64,000 nt of DNA from Paragorgia papillata (GCA_035771165.1 JAWNZC010000123.1:248001-312000); one strand, 5' to 3'. Numbered from the stretch's first letter, positions 45,183 through 56,792 are shown. Notes: generated by a model not told the origin, from the letters alone. Numbers and translations: made by a program.

Positions 45183-45296
45183 CCAGATTTCGTCTCCCTC
45201 GCTTTTTCTCCACGCGTGTAAAGTGGACTACACGCATGTCGAGATTAGCACCCTCACCGGGCTCCGGGCCTTCGGCCCTACGCCCGGGCTCGGGGA
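44152..45296 (-). mobile_element. Helitron-like element 'Xb' inserted in the gypsy reverse transcriptase
   Basis: On the minus strand begins TCCCCGAGCCCGGGCG and ends GTATTTCTAG. The host codons flank it without target duplication: minus strand CGCCTTTG before, TATAGACTATC after. Inverse of most of Xa. Contains a (TA)n tract (45141-45174). No coding capacity. Confidence 0.8.
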
Positions 45297-46350
45297 CAAA
45301 GGCGATAGTTTCCATCGTTCTTTCGAACCAAAACAACTGAACTACTCCAGGGACTACTTGCGGGCTCGATTCGATTTTGTTCCATTAGTTCACTCAGTTG
45401 GTTATCAACCACATCACGTTTATAAGGTGGTAAACGTCGTGGTGCTTGCTTGATGGGATGAGCTGAACCAGTTTCTATTGTGTGCTCTACTAAATGCGTC
45501 CGACCAACTCGGTGTTCCTTGTCATCAAATAATTCCGAGTATTCATCTAAAAGCCTTGTGAATGAATGCTTCTCCTCATTGGACAGTTCAGAATAGTCAG
45601 CCTTAATTTCATTCTTCCATTGTTGTTGAACTTTAGGCTTGTTCACATCATTTTGCTGCTGGTTGCTCCGAGGAGGCTCTGTAGTACTGAAATCAAAAGT
45701 GTTGACCGATGCACAACTGCGGTGGAGAGGGTAAAAACGACCCAGTGTTCGTCCTGGTTGAAGTGTCACAATTTCATCCGAAAAATTAGCCAGACGCACA
45801 GTAGTTTTCCCATTGACTGGAACGGTGAGTGTACAAGCAATACCACAGGAATCAAGATGCTTTCCTTTCACTGCTGTCGATTCGATGATACCTGCAGGCG
45901 TTCCGTTGTTGCGATCAAAACCACGCTCGAGCGATGCACTTGTCAAAACTTCAGTTCCTGGTTGGAGTTGAACAGTTTCTGTTAACACAATGCGACAAAG
46001 ACTTGGTGGGTTCTTCTGATAAAAGATTGGAACCTCTGTCCCAGCAACAACGAGCGTTCCCAAGTCATACCGTATTTGACAACCATAACTTTAAAAAAAA
46101 ATCGGATCCAAGGATACACGAATGCGAAATATTACGAACTATCAACATTGAAACAGACAATGTCACACATCCCAAGCGTAACATAACTACGGTTCGTCCT
46201 TCAATATTCAAACTTTCTCCATTGGCAACTTTAAGAGTAGCGTTTAATTTTTTCTAACTTTTCGGGATGATAATGTCCGCTTTTTCTCCACGTTTCAATG
46301 ACTTAAAATGCTTGAAGTTGCTCCAGTGTCCAAAAGAATAGGTGTTTGAC
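45297..46350 (-). pseudogene. pol: Gypsy protease C-terminus and reverse transcriptase N-terminus
   Basis: The long frame 45297-46063 carries a gypsy post-protease region, then TIETGSAHPIKQAPRRLPPY and SSPWSSSVVLVRKNDG, the N-terminal fingers of the reverse transcriptase. Aspartic-protease active site LLDTGATSSIL is read near 46300-46335 in another frame, so at least one frameshift lies between 46064 and 46300. Confidence 0.88.
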
Positions 46351-46449
46351 AATGATTAACCAGACCGGAAATATAAATTCCCGTACCGTTCAACGTAAAC
46401 AAACTATGTTCTTTCGACTCAAGATTCTTACCATGGGCCTTCTGGCTGT

Positions 46450-46629
46450 TTAGCGGTACTGGCAGGCCCCTGGCTGCACCCCTTGTTCTTTTGGCTCTTG
46501 GTTTGGACAATCTCGAGCCAAATGACCGTATCGCGAACATGAATAACACTTGACGTTGCTGCGATCACGTTGACGTCTGACAGGTTGTTTTTCTAATTTG
46601 TCAAGCCGAGAATTAAGTTGCGTTATTAA
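46450..46629 (-). pseudogene. gag: Gypsy gag nucleocapsid zinc knuckle
   Basis: CYSCSRYGHLARDC is a CCHC knuckle, which packages the RNA genome. It is followed by the protease frame. The upstream gag part resumes at 47657 beyond a TTAA-flanked MITE. Confidence 0.88.
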
Positions 46630-47652
46630 AGCCTGGTTTCCATATAGCCGCAAGAGCCGCCGGTTTGTCGGCGTCCTGCCGGCGACTTAGCCTGCGACCT
46701 AACGCTGGCAAGAAACTTTCAATGGGAACAGATTGCGCCGGTATGCCGGTGGCGCCGCAGTCACATCGACGGCGGCACTAGAAAAGTTGAATTTGGTTCA
46801 ACTTTCAACGTTCCTGCGGTGCCGCCGACCTACGAATTTTTTATGAAAACGTCTGACGCCGACATGCCGGCGACGACGCCGTTTCTCTAACATCATGTGA
46901 TCAGTGTTAGCCAATCGAAATATGTGTATCAGGAGAAATGTTGATTAGGTAAAACATAATCAGTCAGCAAAAGCTAACACAATTTGTATGTGTGAAAGTT
47001 TATAAGAAATTCCCATATTGTACCAAATACTGATGACACAAATGTAAATAATTACCTATTAAAGTATTCTCGATCTTGGAGTTCTAGCTCGCGAAATAGA
47101 GTATGATATTGACCATATTCCTGTCTTTGCCGAAATATTTCCCTTACGCAAAATTTATGCTTCCGTTTTGCCTTATATTTCCTCTGACGATACCTTGTCA
47201 TATAGAAGTAACAGCTTAACTTGGTAGAGCAACAACAACCGTTTGTTCACGGCAAATTAAGTTACCACATGTAAAAGAAACCATAGATCAGGACATCGTA
47301 TATTCAATCGTACGCTTTATGTATTTTGTAAGCCCTTTAAAGGGCAACATCCATAGCTCCGACAACGTGGCGTATAATATTAAAACGCCTAAATAAACTA
47401 ACAACTTTAATTTGTGGTTCCCGCCACAACGTTGTTTTGAAAACGTGAAAACGCTTCAGTTGACGTTGTATGTGCAACGAGGACGGTGTTGTGATTATAC
47501 TCTTGGGACTGTAAATTATTTAACGCCGCCGAGGTACTCGCGAACCAGACGCATGCAGGCACCGCCGTCACATTCTCAACTTTGCCGGCGATGACTGCGG
47601 TCGGCAGAACGCCGGTACACCGGCGGCTCTGGCGGTTATATGGAAACCAGGC
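46630..47652. mobile_element. MITE with TTAA target duplication, 1023 bp, in gypsy gag
   Basis: Inverted ends (A)GCCTGGTTTCCATATA with CCGCC nearby; TTAA at 46626-46629 and 47653-47656. gag codons read in one frame on both sides when a single TTAA is counted, which supports the duplication. TTAA fits piggyBac or Kolobok superfamilies. Interior has many GCCGGCG motifs; no ORF. Confidence 0.85.
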
Positions 47653-47656
47653 TTAA

Positions 47657-47975
47657 ATTCTTAAGCTCTTGAATTTCGGATTCGCCATTGACATCACCGA
47701 TGGCGTTGAGCTGAACTTTCGGTTTCTGTTGGCTGCTAGCTTGACCTTGTATGAAATTAGCAGAGTTTCGCGAAGCCAGACGAGCGCTTTCGAGTTGTCG
47801 AACCAAACGTACGGCTTTTGACAGGGTTTCCGGTTGTCGAAAAAATAATCGCTCTCTGATTTCATCAATGCACCGAACACCTTCCATGAAGCGGTCTCTC
47901 GCAATTTCTTCTTTAAATGTTAAGTCGACGTCAGGGTAGGCATTTTCGGCAAGTTCGAGGAGGTTGTCTTACATG
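47657..47975 (-). pseudogene. gag: Gypsy gag fragment
   Basis: Reads a DNLLELAENAYPDVDL segment followed by helical gag sequence (RCIDEIRERLFFRQPETLSK) on the minus strand. Two overlapping frames are open, so local frame decay is possible. Confidence 0.7.
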
Positions 47976-48382
47976 AAGGGGCTGTTCACATGAGACCGGG
48001 TTATCTCGGGGGGTAGGGATAACTCGGGGGCTAGGGTCAAAGTTGGCCCTGTTTCACATGATAAAACGAACCTTCGGACCGAGTTAATCCCTGGCCCCCG
48101 AGATAACCCTAGCTTCAAGACCAAATATGGCCTTAATATAGGCCAAAGTTGACCCTACCCCCCGAGATAACTCGGATGAAAGCGTTCACATGGAGGTAGG
48201 GATAACTCGGGGGCTAGGGTTACCCTATCGCTCCCACCGATTTATCCCTATCCCCCGAGTTATCTCGGTCTCATGCGAACGGTTTACTTTTTTAACATGG
48301 AAATAAACTAACACCGAGTTATCTCGGGGGATAGGGATAACCCTACCCCACGAGATAACTCGCCTCATGTGGACAGGCCCTA
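47976..48382. mobile_element. MITE with repeated GAGTTATCTCGGGG motifs, about 407 bp, in gypsy gag
   Basis: Ends GGGGCTGTTCACATGAG and the inverse CTCATGTGGACAGGCCC. The interior is built of at least ten copies of CCCCGAGATAACTCGG-type palindromes and GTAGGGATAACTC in both orientations. Target duplication not resolved (TA or TTA possible). Confidence 0.8.
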
Positions 48383-48529
48383 AGAGACTGCTGTCGGGTC
48401 TTTAGCAATAACTTGTAATGTTCTTGCCGGTTTTACCTGAATCAAAGCGCGTCGTAATTCGAGCAATAAATTCGTCATAGGAAAGGTCGTCTGGCAGTCG
48501 TAAAAGCTGGACAGCTCTGTAGGCAGGGT
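48383..48529 (-). pseudogene. gag: Gypsy gag fragment
   Basis: Minus strand reads AYRAVQLLRLPDDLSYDEFI onward, a gag capsid-like stretch ending in an in-frame stop near 48400. The N-terminal part continues at 52158 beyond an insertion with a 5-bp duplication. Confidence 0.65.
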
Positions 48530-50252
48530 CAGGGGCGGATCTAGCTGAAAATCTGACCGTGTCTGATAGGTGTGGTCCACTAATCTAGAGGGGTCCAGGG
48601 GCATGCCCCCCCGGAAAATTTTGAAAATTGAAGTCTCTGAAAACGCATTTCCTGCATTCTGGGGGTGATCTCGAGTCATATTGCAGGGTCGTTTTGTACA
48701 TGTTTTGTGGGAATTTTACACAAATTTTTGTACAAATTTTACCCAAATCTTTCAACAGAATCTTACCTGCAAATTGCATCTTCACTGAACTACAGTATCT
48801 TACTAAAAAAATTATTCTATTTAAAATGAAATTGGGGACTAATTGGGGCTCAACTATTCTGTACCTTTCTGTAATTAAATAGACTATAGTAGTTAACCAA
48901 TACTCATTATCATACTCATATTAGACTCATTAGCAATACCCTGCATTGTTGCCTGCATTGCTGCATTGAGCATGTATGTTCAATCACATATTTTAAACTA
49001 AACTAAATATGCTGCTTATTTCTTTCCCACCAGTCTGATAAAATTCATTTAGGATGGTTGCTTAATATTTTAGCCTTGAGGTAGTCGGATAGACAGAATA
49101 GGTTCTAAAATAATTGCCTAACATTTGATTTGTATCAACTAAGGGAATGTTTAAATATTTGGAGGCATGGTAGTTTATCTAGTCTGCTTTACCAAGCTGA
49201 TAACCAGGAATGCTAACAGAACAAAAATTGCATAGCCCCACATTGTAAAATGTTTTCCTAATGGTAGTGGTAATACATTATTGCCTGTAATTTATTTTCT
49301 GTTGCCCAACTGCCAGAGTGATCCCACTGTTTGCCAAAAAGGTGTTAATCTTATATATATTAACCCATTAACTGGCAGTACCCTGCCACTGACGAGTAAA
49401 TTCGTCTGGCGTTAGACAGAGTAAAATACTGACTCTGGCATTGGACAGAGTAAGATACTAAAGTATGGCGCATTGCCAGCTAATTGGCTTAACCATAAAA
49501 TTGTTTACCATAACATGTAATAATCATAAAAATTATTAATCGTCTGGCGGTAGACAGAGTAAAATACTAAAGTAGGGCACATCTTGGCACATTGTAAGCT
49601 AATGGGTTAATATGTATACTACTCACATCAGTCCGGCTGGAGGCTGCCTTTTAGTGTGCCAGCCTGCCTTTTAGTGTGCCAGCCTGCCTCAGCCTGATTG
49701 TAAACAAATTAACTAAACCAAGCTTGCTCACTTCCATATAAACACCTCCCAATAATTCCGAGCATACTCTAGAATTGTATTTATCCAATACTAAAGTCAC
49801 TAAAATATTCTCAAATAAAGTATTCCTTGAATTTACAGTACCATACATATATATATAGTACAAATGCCATTTGTACTGCCATATATATATATGTATAAAT
49901 ACAACTATTCTAAGGGATTTTCAAACGACTAAGTATGTCAATTTACAAAAATGGATTAAATACAATTCTCATACCAAAGCATTAAATAGCGTTACTGCTA
50001 CATTGTTATTGGATTCACAATACCAGAACTACTCCACAGATTTACTATATACCAATTAATTGTATATTAAACGGGGACATATAGATTCTGTAGTCGTTCA
50101 CTTAAGCTTATGTAAGTCAAATGTAATATATTCTGCTCAATAATATTTACATACATTACCCCAATTTGCACACAGGTAATTAAACTTCATGAATATTGAA
50201 AATAAAATTAATTATAAAGTCAGATTCTCACCTTACAGGTACATGCGAAGCG

Positions 50253-50457
50253 CACATCTTTCTTTCTGGCTCTTGGGAAATTGGAGCTTCGAAAACTCGC
50301 ACGATCGCACTGCTCGCTGTCTTTCTTCAACCAAGACGCGTTCACAATGTTGTCTCAACAACAAAATCTCATCCGAAACATCTTCTTGTAAATGTAAACC
50401 ATCGAAAATTTGAATAAGTTGCCGCAGCACATTATCAAAGCTCGCACAAGAAGCCAT
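50253..50457 (-). CDS. Possible first coding exon of unknown protein
   Basis: From an ATG at 50457 the minus strand reads MASCASFDNVLRQLIQIFDG, then a Glu/Arg/Leu-rich helical stretch. Just after its end a donor-like AAG/GTGAGA occurs near 50230. It lies inside the 3.6-kb element, so it may belong to an autonomous relative. No domain recognised. Confidence 0.3.
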
Positions 50458-50825
50458 GTCGAACAAAGCAAGAAATGTCAAATGTGCAAGGCCTGTAATA
50501 TGACGAGAAGCTTCCGAGATGTTCCCGAATTAAGCCATTTCTCTGTAATTGCGCAATGAAAACATGGCCACCGTGTCTCACCGTGTCTTACGTCACAAAA
50601 ACTCGCACTGTGATTGGCTTGCTACCCTCCACAGTGTCTGGACATGGCAAGAAGTTACTATATTTAGTAACATCAGGACCGCGGACCGTGTCGCAAAATC
50701 GCAGTATCATTTTACGATTATTTCCCGAACTTAAAGGGTTAAACTTCGGGGAGCTGTCGGCCAGTCATCGTAGGAAATAATTTGATATGCAAAATATCGA
50801 TCAATGCGGAATTTCCCGCGCTTTC

Positions 50826-51783
50826 TGTAACCTATTACGTCTCAGTTGTAAATGGGTGTCAATCACGGCCCATGCCAGTAAAATACGGTGTGCCTCAGGG
50901 ATCGGTGCTTGGCCCAGTTCTGTTTTCTTTGTTTTGTAACAACTTGCCTGATATATGTGAAGACGGTGAAGGGGATATTTATATGTATGCTGACGATACC
51001 ACCATTTATGTAATTGGCCCTAATCATGATTTAGTTGTTATAGCACTTAACAAAGTTTTACGTAAGTTATATGATTGGTGCTGTCATAATCTCTTGACGC
51101 CACACCCTGGTAAAAGTGAATTTATGATACTCAGTCGAGGTCATTTTGTGGGGCCGTTACAAGGGATTAAATTAGGAAATAGTTACATTAAACAAGTTGA
51201 GTGTTCTAGATGTCTAGGTATTGAAATAGATAGCAAATTAAAGTGGAAAATTCATGTTAAAGAATTGATTAAGTCGTTCGTACAGAAACTTAATCTTCTA
51301 AAGTCCCTTTACTTTTTACCAACCAAGGCTAAGGCTGACTTTTATTTTAAAGTTATATTACCTTCAATTACATATGGATTAATAATATGGGGTTCATGCG
51401 GAAAAACCCTATTTAGCGAGCTAGAGCGTATACATGTACGGGCTGCCAAACTTATTTACGGTTTGGATTGGCAAACGCCAACAGAGGACGTTCTTGCTCA
51501 AACAAAGTGGAAATCACTCGAGGAGTTATACTCGCAGAGGTTGTTACATCTAGTACATAACTGTTATTACGGTCACTCCCCTATTCCACTACAGTCATTA
51601 TTTTTTAAATACAATTGTAATTATAATTTAAGAAGAAAACTGACTGTCTTTCTACCTAAGCCTAAAACTGATTTCTTAAAGAAATCAATTTCCTATAAAG
51701 CTGCTGTTTTATGGAACTCTTTAGACAATAACACAAGAGCCATAGAGGACATTAACAGTTTTAAGCGTGTAATAAGGAAATAG
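50826..51783 (+). pseudogene. LINE reverse transcriptase, C-terminal part
   Basis: GVPQGSVLGPVLFSLFCNNL and the catalytic box MYADDTTIYV identify a non-LTR reverse transcriptase. The thumb and C-terminal region (CLGIEIDSKLKWKIHV, then LPSITYGLIIWGSCGK, ending FKRVIRK) is open to the stop at 51783. The N-terminal endonuclease and first half of the reverse transcriptase are missing by 5' truncation, so it cannot act on its own. Style is that of Jockey/CR1-group LINEs; the exact clade is not settled. Confidence 0.92.
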
Positions 51784-51958
51784 TAATTATAGTTGTAATA
51801 TATTTAGTAGAATAGGATAGTAAGATAAAATGTAATATTAATACTTTATTTAGGTATTAATTTAGTTTAAATCATACATGTAAATACACGACCACATCAG
51901 CTATGCTGTAAGTTTTTATCGTGTTTAAATAAATGCCATTATTATTATTATTATTATC
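50826..51958 (+). mobile_element. 5'-truncated non-LTR (LINE) retrotransposon with (ATT)n tail
   Basis: Carries the reverse transcriptase fragment listed next, a short 3' UTR and ends in ATT repeats at 51938-51957. The 5' border is approximate. Nested in the element 48530-52152. Confidence 0.85.
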
Positions 51959-52157
51959 AGGAAATCGAATTATCCAATTTTTGAAATATTTAGAAATTTA
52001 CTCAGTTTATTAGGGGATTTTGTTGAAATAATGTTAAAATTTTAAAATTGTAAATTTATTTATTTATTTAAGTATATTTTATATAAATTTCGAATGTAGA
52101 AAAATCTGACCGTGTCTCGAGCCACCTTTGACACCCCCTGGATCCGCCCCTGAGGGT

Positions 52158-52504
52158 GATCGATCAAACTCATGACAAAGGCTCGCTTCTTTGACGTTGG
52201 AATGTTGGCAAGCTTCGAATACTCCTCATACTGGGACAACCATATCTTAAAATTCTGGCCGACAGAGTACGGTCGCGGTTGCCGTAGCGTTACATTCCTT
52301 GTCGTGGAATAGTTTGGTCCAGTTGGTTGAGATGATTGCTTACTGAAATGCTTCTGTCATCGCCGCAACCAAATCATTGATAGAGGCTGAATTAACTGGT
52401 TCGGTCGAAGTCGAACTTGAAGCGCTGTCTGGAGCTTTGGCGCCACTTGCACTGCTACTGCTTTCCTCGGTCTGGTTAACAACTTTTCTCGATTTCAAAG
52501 CCAT
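52158..52504 (-). pseudogene. gag: Gypsy gag N-terminus, frameshifted
   Basis: ATG at 52504 opens MALKSRKVVNQTEESSSSAS, a Ser/Glu-rich gag start close to the 5' LTR and primer site. A frame break lies near 52335-52345; downstream the minus strand reads KRAFVMSLIDHP toward the insertion border. Confidence 0.65.
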
Positions 52505-52545
52505 CGTATTCGTAACTAAAACTAAAACTTTACCGCTGCCACCAA

Positions 52546-52699
52546 TGTAGTAATATAGACTCGAACACTCAGGTCAGACCAGGTCAATATCAACGCTTTT
52601 AATACAGAACGTACACACAGAGACACTTGTTATTGACCTACACTATTTTGGCGCCCTATACGTAATCACGTGTTGGCGTAGCACGTGATCATCTCCACA
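52546..52699 (-). repeat. Gypsy 5' LTR
   Basis: Same length as the 41015-41168 LTR and about 96% similar by eye. TGTAG...CCACA on the plus strand. Confidence 0.9.
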
Positions 52700-52841
52700 A
52701 TTAGTTTGCTGCGTCTGCAGTAATAAGTTAGCTTGTGAGCCATTTGAGATTTTGAGCTATTAATACAAAAGTAATTTAATACAATAATACAAATGGCAAT
52801 TCCTGTAGAAAACATTCGTCTTACGAGAAAGGGCAATTGGT

Positions 52842-53040
52842 TGCCCCATGCTGCCCCCGCGCTGTGAGGGCAGGGAGGGCAGCTGCCCCCGTTGCCCCCG
52901 TGGCTCCGGCGCCCCTGACCAAACACCGCAGGTTTCCTCCGGGTACTCCAGTTTCCTCCTGTAGTAACACTGGACCAATGAGGGTGGGCCCTTACTGGAC
53001 CTCTGAGGATAACAGTTTAGATAACTGATAGAGTTATACA
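52842..53040. repeat. MITE/SINE-like fragment
   Basis: GGCTCCGGCGCCCCTG resembles the CAGGGGCGCCGGAAGC end at 40334 in inverse. The following CGCAGGTTTCCTCCGGGTAC, then CTCCAGTTTCCTCC is a tail-like sequence seen in many animal SINEs. Borders uncertain. Confidence 0.4.
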
Positions 53041-53478
53041 GTGTAAATAAGGTTAGTTAAGTTTAGTTTAGTTTAATTCTTTTAATTCTTTTTGTTTTAT
53101 AATCTCACGGTTGACCATATTGTCATATAACAATGGTTATTTTAATCCTATTTCCCTTTCAATTCTATCGAAAAATTGTTCTTTCAAATGTTTAATTATA
53201 ACCGTTTTAAGAAAACTTGAAAAGGACCTTTTCATCCACAAGACGCGAGTTATGCGCGGGATTACCTCGCGAGATCTAAAAATAACCTAAGCGCGCGTGA
53301 TTTGATTATAAATCGGTTCCAGGAACCATGCAATTTCCAGGGAATGACACATGACAAAGGTTGCGAATTACATGTACTTTCGTTTTTAACTCGTCGTTTA
53401 TTCGAAAGTTTAAAGAGCACAAACCACATCGAATGAGAAGCCATTTCAATGTAGAACTCGTTGGCTAAACGTTCATCC

Positions 53479-53616
53479 ATGGAAGAAAGCGAGGCAGACG
53501 AAGCAGCGGGGACTACTGCCCAAGATGGCCAAGAAGCTCTTCAAGAACACGAAGGCCCTGAGGGACTTCTCAGAAATTCTGGCGAAACAACAACGTGTTT
53601 AATAGAAGGTAGTGTT
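53479..53616 (+). CDS. Possible 5' exon of unknown protein
   Basis: ATG 53479 reads an acidic Glu/Ala/Gly-rich peptide to a GT donor-like site (GAAG/GTAGTG, about 53608). A second frame over the same bases reads MAKKLFKNTKALRDFSEILA and then stops, and looks at least as protein-like. Neither is a known domain. GC content is higher than in the surroundings, which suggests real exon sequence. Confidence 0.3.
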
Positions 53617-53640
53617 GTTCTCGTGTTTATTAAATGCAAG

Positions 53641-54338
53641 TGAGCAAGCATTTGGGCTTGCGTTTCTGAAAATTTATATGCATGGTTTAATAATGAGTGT
53701 ATTGTCTTTGTCTGTGGTCTTTGTCTGTGGTTTAGTGTGGCTCTATCGTCGGTTTATGGGATGGCATACAGTAGTTTTAAAGCGTTAAAGTAAATATAAA
53801 ATCGTTTGTAATCCTTTTCTATCGTTTCCGATCGTACATTGGTTTGAATGGAAATGTTCAAGCAAAGCAATGCGACAGATCTTTGTTCAAGGGGATCGAA
53901 TTTCTCTTAATTTTAGGATTGTGAAATTGTGTGCATATATTGATTATTGGTGCTATAAATTGTTCTACAGTTGGACACAGGTTCATGGCTGTAAAACCCT
54001 GAAGGGTCCAACTTTTTATTTTATATTAAAATTTTAATTTTATTCAACAAGTTTAATCTGTGGTTTAAAACCTTTTTTGGCATTCATGCATGCCCATCAT
54101 GAAGCATGCCCATACATGTTTTTTATTGCAAAATTATGTTGCTGATGGCATTACATGAAAATACCAAAGGTCTTGATAGCAAGGGCATAGTGCGTGGGTG
54201 TGTGGGGGAGGGGGTGTGACACCTTTTAGAAAACTTGTTAGTAAAACAGAAAGTGTCAGTAAATTGCTGAGAAATTGGTTGGTAAATTGATCATAAAATT
54301 TAGTTGGTTGGTAAAGTGAGGAGGCAATAGAGGTAACC
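53641..54338. other. No gene seen
   Basis: AT-rich spacer between the possible exon and the hAT element. Confidence 0.4.
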
Positions 54339-55320
54339 CAGTGAACTCTATATAAAGACTGGAACGATACCTCCATAAGGTCGGCCCTATGGTTGGATGA
54401 AGCCAAACTTCCGGCTGCTGGGGGCAACACATGAGCGTCTGACAAACGTCCAAGGAGCGGTAGAAAACAGACAATGGCCCAGCGAGAGTTGTTTATTTTT
54501 TTGTAGTTGAACTTCATTTGAATTGATATAACGAAGGCAGTATGTATTAGAATCATTGTCCTTTCTGTCTGAGGTATGTTTGCTGGCAAAAATAGATTGA
54601 AGCAGGAAATATATTGTCAAACGAAAGCAAAATTTTGCTTGGATTGATGGAAACTCCTGACAAAAATTCAGGTTATATTTAGTATTTATTCGTCTTTATT
54701 TTATGAATTCTTGCAACCCTATCAAGCTGTGCCTTTGCTCTTATGAATAGTCTCCTCATACCTTTTGAATCATTGTAAGACCACATATATTTTATCTTTG
54801 ATGCCTTTAAAAACACTGTCGGTTCGTATTTCTGTGTTTTGTTCGATTTTTTGACTGTTCAGAAAATTTAATATTTATGTTTTTTATTGATCATGTCAGC
54901 ATCCATATGCTCGACAGATTATAACCACTAGATTTCAGTAGGCCTTAGCCCTGATTAATGCTATCTTTATTTGATTCAAGATAGTTTATAGACTTTTTTC
55001 TGGACTTTTGATACCTCAATTGGCTCAACACTTGGAGCTGCCCTACAAACAATCAAGAGATCCGCGCGGTTTCGGACTCAAAATGTGTTTTTTGTCAAAT
55101 ATTCAAGCTACCTTTTTGTTTCTAAAAGCCTTTAGAAGAAGTATATATTACTGTAGCATGTTTACATTTCTTTGTAATTGGTTCATAACAAAATATAACT
55201 TAAAAAATAAAGATTTTCTTGCATATAAAGAGGACTGGGGCCGCCCTGCATGTCAGCCTCCATGATGGCTTCAAAATTTGGTTTGTAGGTATCGTTCCAG
55301 TCCTTATATAGAGTTCACTG
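54339..55320. mobile_element. hAT non-autonomous element, 982 bp, perfect 8-bp duplication
   Basis: Inverted ends CAGTGAACTCTATATA(A)(G)ACTGGAACGATACCT; AGGTAACC at 54331-54338 and 55321-55328. Full-length relative of the split copy 19627-28537, in opposite orientation. No transposase ORF. Confidence 0.93.
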
Positions 55321-55328
55321 AGGTAACC

Positions 55329-56792
55329 CCTATACTCAGAATGGTCACGCTGCACCACTGCTTGACATATATATGGGCTGAGCCAGGGGTGAGGTTTGTA
55401 AAAAAAATTGAGGTCTGATATTTTTGTGTACAGACTGAGTATTAACGATGTTGTTTATATGTTATTTGGCTATCTCAAGTTTTTCAATACTTGAAAAACT
55501 CATTACTAATTCATGAGGAAAACACAAAGAAAATCAGTACCATGTCTGGTTTTATACCTGATAAAACTTCTTGATATCAGAAAGAATACTAATGAACATA
55601 CAATTTTATATAAAGAATACTAATGAACATACAATTTTATATAAAGAATACTAATGAACATAACATCCAATAACGAATCGTTTTTGAAGCCATTCAAAAC
55701 ACTCGCATCACGTGTTTTATCAGATCTAAAACACTCGGGCTGCACCCTCATGGTTTTAAATCTGATAAAACACTCCTGTTCGTGTTTTAAATATTACTTA
55801 ATATTGTATCAAAATTAGAGTGAAACCATAGACCACTTTCATAATGGTGAGTTATTTGCATAGTCTTTAATACATGGATTGTGCATTTTTATCAGCCTTT
55901 ATAGCCTTTCTAGTTTGTGTGTCTGCAATTCAAAAGAATCTTTGCTTCATAATGAGGACAGGAAGGCTTATTTAGATGCACATAAAAGCATATTTGCATG
56001 AAGTAGTGACCATTTTGAAGTGGTCTATAGAGGTTCACACTAGCAAATTCAACATCAAGAACATTGCTACTGATTATGCTATGCAAATTTAAAATGATCC
56101 AAGCATAGCAATAGGTCAATGCTATTGAAATTTATAATTACTGTAAGTATTTGCTGGGTGTTAACTTTTGCACCTCCTTAAGCTAAGGTAGTAAATAAAT
56201 ATACATGTAGCTAGTACTTTAAAACAGTAATGACGATACACTACCACAACCTAACATATTTTGGGTGAATGCAGATTGGAGGGAATGGAATCAGTTGCTA
56301 ACCTGCAACCTCGTTCCCCAGGGCATCATTGGCTCCAGGAATACGAGGTTCAGTAGTACATGGCCAACAACAACGAGCCATGATGCAACAGTACCTAATC
56401 TCCATCCCGTGATCTGCAAAGTGAGTCACCCGTCTCGTACAGGGAAAACTAAGAATAGTAATTACAAGTAAATAAAGTACTCACCCAGGTTGAACAAACT
56501 CACCATACTGAGAACGAGGATCAAACTTGTATTGACCAGCAAGCAATATTTACAATTAAGACATGACACCACACCAAGAGTAAACATGCTGGCAGATAAC
56601 ATGCAAGAGCAGTGAGGTATGGGAGGATAGTGAGTGACAACATCGTACTGTCGACATTCGTTGGACTGAAGAGGTGGAAACTGTGACTAACTACAGTATG
56701 GGAAAAGAAACAATGAATGGAGAGAGGGGGAAGGGAGTACTGTATAAGAAAATGAACACTGGCAAAGTCGCAGAAGCCAAATTGATGTCTGA
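55329..56792. other. Mostly unannotated; short repeats
   Basis: 55584-55660 holds three tandem AGAATACTAATGAACATA units. 55690-55790 has AAAACACTCG repeats in both orientations. 56306-56353 is a tiny remnant with CAACCTCGTTCCCC and the inverse CGAGGTT, probably an internally deleted Mutator-like copy. No gene supported. Confidence 0.45.

Larger units (their letters stand above)
48530..52152. mobile_element. Non-autonomous element, termini CAGGGGCGGATC(T/C)AG, 5-bp duplication, 3.6 kb
   Basis: Ends CAGGGGCGGATCTAG and the inverse CTGGATCCGCCCCTG; AGGGT at 48525-48529 and 52153-52157. gag reading phase is kept across it when one AGGGT is counted. CAGGGG ends and a short duplication fit a hAT subgroup with 5-bp duplications (inference). 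Contains a LINE fragment and a possible exon. 49370-49600 repeats a CGTCTGGCGTTAGACAGAGT-type motif three times. Confidence 0.8.
41015..52699 (-). mobile_element. Ty3/gypsy LTR retrotransposon, degenerate, with four internal insertions
   Basis: Minus-strand element: 154-bp LTRs at both ends, gag, zinc knuckle, aspartic protease, reverse transcriptase, RNase H and integrase in the gypsy order. Flanked by ATTA on both sides (41011-41014, 52700-52703), a 4-bp duplication. A purine tract (GAGGAGGGGATAG on the minus strand, about 41169-41181) precedes the 3' LTR. TGGTGGCAGCGGT next to the 5' LTR (about 52533-52545) is a candidate tRNA primer site. Confidence 0.9.

Noticed and set aside
45566..46257. 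Plus-strand ORFs of 107-139 codons
   Set aside because: Antisense shadows of gypsy pol; composition is not protein-like.
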